This document shows positions 58,101 through 64,000 of a DNA stretch of 64,000 bases, one piece after another. This DNA is from Anas platyrhynchos (lineage: Eukaryota; Chordata; Aves; Anseriformes; Anatidae): contig NC_092602.1 of NCBI RefSeq assembly GCF_047663525.1, forward strand, positions 12,707,501 to 12,771,500. The letters are read 5' to 3'. The translations under genes and the position numbers were made by a program. The notes below the pieces were generated by a model, which worked only from the letters and a program-made list of their open reading frames with translations, searched no databases and was not told where the DNA came from. Each line of letters starts with the position of its first letter. The first letter of the stretch is position 1.

Positions 58101-61100
58101 CCCTTCCAGAGCCAGTCAGAATTCTGCTGTGAAGGCAACTGGCTCATATTTTTCTCACTTCAACCCAAACTGGAAAAAAAAAAATAAAAATACTTTCCAC
58201 TTACAGAAGCCCTCTGGAGAGGAAATCAAAATGTTTCACACACACCAAAACACAGCTCACCTCTCCTGAGGCTAATAGGTATTTTCCTCTCCATTTTACT
58301 GAAGCCAAAACACCTGTCAAATATTCTATTGAGAAGAGCCATAGGGGAACACAACAATCTGAATTCCTTATTACGTAGAGGTTACAGCTGGTCAAAACCT
58401 CCTCTTTACAGGAGAGAGACATGATTTTATTAGAGCAGCAATATGCCAGTTGACATCTTACCTTGCGGTGATGGCATAAATGGCTTGGCACCGCCGAAGG
58501 AGAGCTTTCTAGAGCTGGGCACAGATCCATGCTCTCCAGGATAAGGAGGGGAAGCACCAGTTTTAGGAAAACCAAGAGGACTTGTACTGCTGGATCTCCG
58601 GACCGTACCAGACCTTGTAGGAAACAACAACAACATGCACATCACTTCAGTTGCCAGTAAGAGTAAGGAAAATAGTATCACCAGACACTCAAACACACCC
58701 AGCTAATTCCACAGAAGTGGAGCTTCACGGCTGTTTATCTTAGATCAAAACCCGACTATACTAGGAGTACATAAATATAGATTACGATGATAATCCTTGT
58801 TCTCAAGAGTTCAATCCCAATAAAATTTTGCAAAATGAATGAAAAGAATGAGAAAAAAAAGAATGAAAAGAATGAGCTGGATTAGCTCAGCTGTCAGCAG
58901 GGAAGCTGTAAGCCTGTCATCTTCTAAAAAGTCACTTTTAGACACTTGCAGGTATCTAAATCAGTCCTGAACAAGACAATTTCCTATTTTGCTGTGTCCT
59001 GGGTGTTTATTGGAGGTAGTGTCTTCAGACTGCACTGAGAAGGTTTTATTCAAATGTTCCTCCTGTACTGAGCCATGCACTCCTTTGTCAGAGCAGCCTG
59101 TAAGTTAAAAAGCTCTGTGAGTGCACGTTGTGCTGCAGGGAGTTATGCTGTGCCAAAGGAACTGCTCTGTAACAGGGCTTTGACTCAACTCAGGAGAAGC
59201 TACAAAGTGAAACAAAGCAGTGCGTGGCTGTCAGATTTGAAACAGCTGAGTACTACCCAGAGGAATTTCTCTTTGAGGTGGAATGGTCAGAATTGCCTGG
59301 GCTCCAAACTCCCCTAACTCCTTGTGAAACCTCACCTTAGAGAATTAGAATTAATTTGTACAGGCCACATGTGCAGGAACCTCAAGTATCACCTAGCTGC
59401 TAAAAAGAAACCAAGAAGAAACTAGAATAGGGAGAAAGTACGTACAGCCACACCACCACTCTGGTGAGAGATGGGATTTTTGTATATTAGTTATCAATAT
59501 TTGAATGGTTTCATCACACTTTAAGAACACAGCCTAACTACTCAAATGCCAACCTGCCTCTGCAGGCTCCTTCACCAAGATCCCACTGCACTCCTTTATG
59601 TGAGAAAACAATTTTTTTATCAGACCTACTCTTGATTTGGAAACATCTTTTCCATTGTTGAAAGAACATTATTCTCAGCCAGTGGGTGGTTTTCTAGACA
59701 AAAATCAATGAATATGCTGAAAAAACTGTGTGCAAGCCACTGAAAGATGCTGTCACCAAGGTATCCTGCCTCCTCTCCCAGCAACGCACTATTAATCTGT
59801 CCGTGCATATCTGAACAGAAGGAACAAAGCCATAAAGGTTTCGGCAGTACAAGCAGGGCTAACAGCATTACAGGCAAACCCATCCTGATGAAGTGGCAGT
59901 ATGTCTGTTCAACAACACTACCAGGCATATGGCATTACTTGATCCCTTGCTTCAGAAAAAAAAATCAGTAATTGAGATATGAGTGATTTTTTTTCCCTTC
60001 TCCCTTCTCAACCCCACCCCAATATGTTTTTCTGTCAAATTAATCCACGCTACATTCACAGACTAGGGAAAAAAAAAAAGAAATCATTTAAAGTTTTAAC
60101 CTAAAAATCACTCCCGCTCATGTTGCTCCCAACTGAGAGGCCTACCACTCACTAAGTGCCTGGCCCTGAAGCAAAACTAATGTACAAAAAGAAAACACCC
60201 CTGACACAGTAAAAAGACACCCAGTGACAGAAAGAAAGCATTGCTCTGCCAAATTTTTAACTCTTCAGAACATCAGCCATCCAGAAGACTAATTGTTATT
60301 TATTGTGAGCTTGCAGGAAAAACCAGGAGCTGACTGCAGCTGCTGAAAGGTGTGGAATGTCAACCACCACCCTACGAGACATGGCATAGGCAAGGAGCAG
60401 ACGAGCAGGACAGGTGATGTGGCCAAAAGCAAGCACACATAATCACCACCTCACCACACGAGATATCTACCCACAAACAAGCTGTGCTATACCGGCACCA
60501 CCAGCCAGTCAGATGACAGCAGTCGATACTGCAAAACAGAGCGTGTGTCAAAGCTCTTAGTCAGGCTACGTGCCAGCCGTGATGAGGCATTTGGCTGTAA
60601 TGGCCTATTTGATACAGCTGATGGAAAAGTGGAATCACACACAAAACGCTTGATGAAGTTTTCTCCTTCCATTCCTGAAGCGTGTCTAATCAATTCTGCT
60701 GATTAGAGGAAGTGATGATGAGAGATAAATATGGCTTCCTGGGGCAGGAGACAAAACATGACGCCAGAGATTTTGTGATGATGCTAAAAGCAGAGCGTGA
60801 ATCATCTGATTGGTTCCATTCCTCGAGTTCCTCTGCAGGGACGATGCTAATCTCATCATTACAGAGCGCTGACTAAAAGGAGCAAAACATGACAGTTTGA
60901 TCCTGGTATCCGCAGGCTGCGAGCCCGAACTCAGCAGCCTGTCACTGTGCCTGGTGCAGCCTCTGCACGTTCTCCAGAGCTTTTTATACACCACATGGAG
61001 GGCTGGGACTCTTTTGTTAGGTTCAGCACTAACAGGGTGCACAAATACTGCTGTAAGAAATGTAGGGCATGTAGGAAACTGGAAGGAGCTTACCACCAAA

Positions 61101-62217
61101 CCTGTCATGCATTCAAAGAACTGAGCATAGAATAGTATTAAACTAACACTGGCACAAAACAAATCTCTTCGCTGATCCGTGGCTAATATCAACACTGTGT
61201 CTCCAATTCTGGGTCCACTCTGAGTAAGCCTTATCCTTAATTAAGCTGGTAAGAAGCCCAAACTCAGGCTGACACAGGCATTACCCTACTTCTGAAAACT
61301 AAACTTTAAGCAATCCAGATACTTGGAATGTTCTCTGCCCTTGCTGTACAAACTCTCTTTACGAACCTGTACGCCCCTCCTTCTACAACCTGGGCTGCCA
61401 CCGTTAATCCAGATCTCAAAACTGTAGGAGCCATAAATTACACGTGTCAAGGAACAGAAGCTTGGTGTTTTTTGGAGGTAGAAGACATCACCACCAAGCT
61501 GAGGAAGGCAGCTGCACGCAGCTGGAGGCTGGCATCCGGCTCTTCCTGACGGCCCTCAGAAGGCATGCTCTGCCTCACAGGCAGGAATTACCCGTGACTT
61601 CATCAGGATGCATAACCACATTAGTATGGAACTCGGGTAATAAACATCTATGGTGTGACTAGCTACAGGAACTGATTAGTAAAGCCAGGTAAGTTTTGCA
61701 TCCCTATCCATTTCAGTCATTTATCTCAACGTTTTCCTTTCATAGAGGCAAGTGCCAAATGGATGATTGTCTCTGCTTGGCCCACCAAGCCGTATCTGGC
61801 AGACCCCAAAACGCCCAGCCTACCCAGAAAGTTGATGGAGCTATCCCGCGTACACACATGCTGACAAAATGTACAGTACCTGGTAACAAATAAGTTTCAA
61901 CATCACTACAGAAATACTCCAAAGCTAAATGTTACCACAAAACATAGCCTGCCTTGGCTCCCTACAGCAAGGGGAAAGGCCCACCACTCAAGAAAATTTT
62001 TAGAGATAGAGAGAACCTACTGTAAAAGGCCCCCCAAGATGTAATGTGGTGTAACACGCTGTGACCCCCTCCTCCCAGCCCCAGCACTTACCGAGGAGAG
62101 GCGTATTGGTGGGGAGACTGCAGGTTCTGCTCGATCCGCCGGTAGTTATGGATCTGTGTCGGGACCGGAATGGGCACGGAGTGTCCGTACTTGCTGCTGG
62201 AAAACTGCCCCGGCCGG
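44023..62217 (-). CDS. ULK1: ULK1, unc-51-like autophagy-activating kinase 1 (C-terminal 13 coding exons)
   Basis: ULK1 is the Ser/Thr kinase that starts autophagy with ATG13, FIP200 (RB1CC1) and ATG101 at the phagophore, and is controlled by mTORC1 and AMPK. Exons: 62092-62217, 58462-58613, 57548-57631, 57104-57366, 56267-56451, 55333-55448, 54607-54741, 51914-52101, 49000-49178, 48759-48877, 46361-46518, 46010-46145 and 44023-44078. These give about 632 codons of a protein of about 1,050 in human. The kinase domain and LIR lie beyond the right edge. All junctions are GT/AG and phases agree. The first seven exons or so are the Ser/Pro-rich regulatory region; the last five encode the C-terminal EAT domain (tandem MIT-like), ending KLCIERRLSALLSGFCA. 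The gene is followed by a 3.1 kb 3' UTR with several AATAAA signals. No damage is seen. Confidence 0.97.
44601..44624. repeat. A24 homopolymer in ULK1 intron
   Basis: A run of 24 A in the intron between the last two ULK1 coding exons. No associated element was recognised. Confidence 0.85.
52102..54606 (-). other. ULK1: ULK1 intron (2.5 kb)
   Basis: Lies between exons 54607-54741 and 51914-52101. The split codon (TTTTCAG + TG) reads Ser-Val across the junction, so no exon is missing. No RNA gene or repeat of note was seen. Confidence 0.65.
54607..62217 (-). CDS. ULK1: ULK1 regulatory Ser/Pro-rich region (seven exons)
   Basis: Exons 62092-62217, 58462-58613, 57548-57631, 57104-57366, 56267-56451, 55333-55448 and 54607-54741. 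Landmarks: VPIPVPTQIHNYRRIEQNLQ; VRRSSSTSPLGFPK, equivalent to the AMPK-site region around human Ser556; GSRLHSAPNLSDLH, the region around human Ser638; FPKTPSSQNLLTLLAHQGV; RSLSTGRLTDLLLKAAFG, spanning the mTORC1 site region (human Ser758); and VGSPPSGTTPPQ. Site equivalence is by local alignment with remembered human sequence, not by experiment. The exon pattern matches human. Confidence 0.95.
58614..62091 (-). other. ULK1: ULK1 intron (3.5 kb)
   Basis: The largest complete ULK1 intron in the window, between exons 62092-62217 and 58462-58613. The flanking phases join directly (CG|G, Pro-Arg-Ser), so no coding exon is missing. The block at about 60.68-60.93 kb has a balanced, non-repetitive, homeobox-like AT-core composition and is listed as a finding. 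Confidence 0.65.
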
Positions 62218-64000
62218 CTGTGGAAAGGAGACAAAGCCTCGCGTCAGGGGTGGGCCTTCAGCCAGGTACCTGGAGATATCTTCCCCAAGCAGCCTCACGC
62301 AGGGAGCGCCCCCTTCACTGCTCTCAGGCTGCGGGTTTGTACGGGCTGACAGTTCAAAGCCATGCGAAAGGGAAGTGGCAGCACACATCTCCTGAGAGCA
62401 GGCACCTTTCTTCCAGCACACTTCCCACCCACAGGCTGAAGCCAAAACACACACCCTAGCACCACTCCCTCCAGGAAAACTGGAGCCCTGCTGGTTCATG
62501 CCACAACTGGCCCAGTTTCCAACAGACTCAGATCCCCAGCCAAAGAGCACATCACCAAACAAAGGCTAAACGCTTGTGGCTCACACAGGACACCAGCAAG
62601 GTTTTGCTGCCAAGAGCTATCTGCAATTCATGCAGAGACACTGCTGCACCAGTGGCACCTCCGTCAAAGCCTCAGCACACCACGAAGAGAACACACACTT
62701 CTGGTGTACTTCAGAGGATTTGCAAGTTAACTACAGCGTGGAGAAGGCAGCTCGGGAGAGAATAAAATCAGGGACAGGAGCTGGTATCGGTATGCCCATC
62801 AAGGTCAGGAAGAATATCACGCACACAAAATGGGACAGGCCCATTCTGCAAATCTCAGACTTTCCCGTTCCATCTGGTGAATCAGCTCTATGCAGGTAAA
62901 TCAGCTCACATCTGATATCTGTTCCCCCAGGTGACAGTCTCCCTGTTCTTAGCCTGTATGCACCACTCAGCAAAACCCATGCTATACAAAACCCATGCAA
63001 ACACCACATTTAACTAAGTAGCTGCCTGAAGTCTTTTCCCAAAGGCTCCAGAATTCTTGGATTAATTGCCACGGTGCAGTTATTTACAGCTGCCAACATC
63101 AATTGCAGGGAGGCTGCACAATTACAGAAAGACCTTATTGGTAATGAAGGCTTCTGCAGTCTTCCTTGCTGTCAGTGTAGGACACACACCTTGGCTTGAA
63201 CCCTTGAAGCAGGAAGTATTGCTTCTTCGGGTCTAACACTCAGAGAGGAAGTGTTTTTCGTAAGGTGAAGAAAGACGTTTAATTCAGCAGGAGTGTGCAT
63301 AGGGCACAGGCTGTGTCTTATTTGGCAGTTCAAAATATCCCATCACCAAAATTTCTTTTTTGGGGAAGGTCAGCAGAACTTTGTGGTTTATGGTGACAGC
63401 GTTCAACAAAGCTGATCTGCAGTTCTCCACACTGTGCACATGAAGACACTCCTCATTCACAAAAGAACTAATGAACTAATAAAGGCTGAAAGATCAAAAT
63501 GTGATTCTAATTTCTCTCTTCCTCTCTTAACATATCTATTTTTTTCTATTATTTTTATTCATTTAAATTCTACATATTCTTCCTTTCGTGTTCTTATCTC
63601 TCCCACCAGAAAGACTTCACCAACAGACTCTCAGTCTGCCTCTAAAAGGCATCACTTAATCCTTGATTTTGCACTAGCATATAGTAAAATAAAGGCATTC
63701 AAGGTTTCTTATTGCTCAGTGGAAAGGTGAGGGTTTTGGTGTCTCTGCCTTTCATCAGTACATGACACTGTGTCAGACAGACATAAAGCAAACAAGCTTT
63801 AACCAACAAATCTGAGGGCTGACGTCAGACTTCACACACATCCTGACTTCCAACATAAATTTCAAACGCTCTCTCTTCAATCTGGCCAAAATCCTTTAAG
63901 GGAAAAGATTTCCTGGGTGAAAAGTCTCTCCCTCTCCCCAGGATTTACATGAGTCCTTATAGGAGCCAGGTGTCCTACACAAGGTACAAGTTGCAAAAGA
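62218..64000 (-). other. ULK1: ULK1 upstream intron (runs off the right edge)
   Basis: Sequence 5' of the first ULK1 exon seen here. I looked for the preceding exons, which should encode the segment after the kinase domain, and recognised none up to 64000. Confidence 0.6.

Noticed and set aside
1-64000. H/ACA snoRNA (human EP400 hosts SNORA49) in the EP400 or EP400-like introns
   Set aside because: I could not identify a convincing hairpin-hinge-hairpin-ACA structure by eye. A covariance-model search for the snoRNA family would decide it.

Overview
The window is vertebrate genomic DNA, very probably avian. It has multi-exon genes with short introns, GT/AG splice sites throughout, GC-rich CpG-island promoters and no bacterial-type gene packing. 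Three of its genes are ULK1, PUS1 and EP400, in the same relative order and orientation as on human 12q24.33. A bird, perhaps galliform, is inferred from the divergence of the proteins and the compact introns; the sequence alone does not name the species. All genes lie on the minus strand, so transcription runs from high to low coordinates.

Layout from right to left. ULK1 (about 40.9-64.0 kb): the last 13 coding exons, covering the central disordered region and the C-terminal ATG13/FIP200-binding domain, plus a 3.1 kb 3' UTR; the kinase exons lie beyond the right edge. Intergenic DNA (about 35.1-40.9 kb) with a large (TTTTA)n array. PUS1 (about 28.9-34.8 kb): complete, with a separate first exon that encodes a likely mitochondrial leader. 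EP400-like gene (about 7.9-28.9 kb): a diverged EP400 paralogue with 30 coding exons. EP400 itself (1-7.0 kb): CpG-island promoter, non-coding exon 1, the large exon 2 with the start codon, and exon 3; the rest of the gene lies beyond the left edge.

The main discovery candidate is the EP400-like gene. All 30 coding exons read in one continuous frame across canonical splice sites, from an N-terminal start through HSA, a split SNF2-type ATPase and a SANT/Myb region to a Q-rich tail. There is one exception: an in-frame TAG in the SANT exon at 10660-10662, where human EP400 (as I recall it) has a conserved Trp. The paralogue lacks EP400's large N-terminal exon, its acidic linker, most of its low-complexity insert and its long Gln-rich C-terminus. 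Several ATPase motifs are altered. It has its own CpG island and its own polyadenylation signals. It is either a recently truncated gene, a transcribed pseudogene, or a gene whose stop codon is recoded.

ULK1 starts autophagy, PUS1 makes pseudouridine in nuclear and mitochondrial RNAs, and EP400 is the ATPase scaffold of the TIP60/p400 chromatin complex. Their adjacency is conserved synteny and does not imply a shared pathway.
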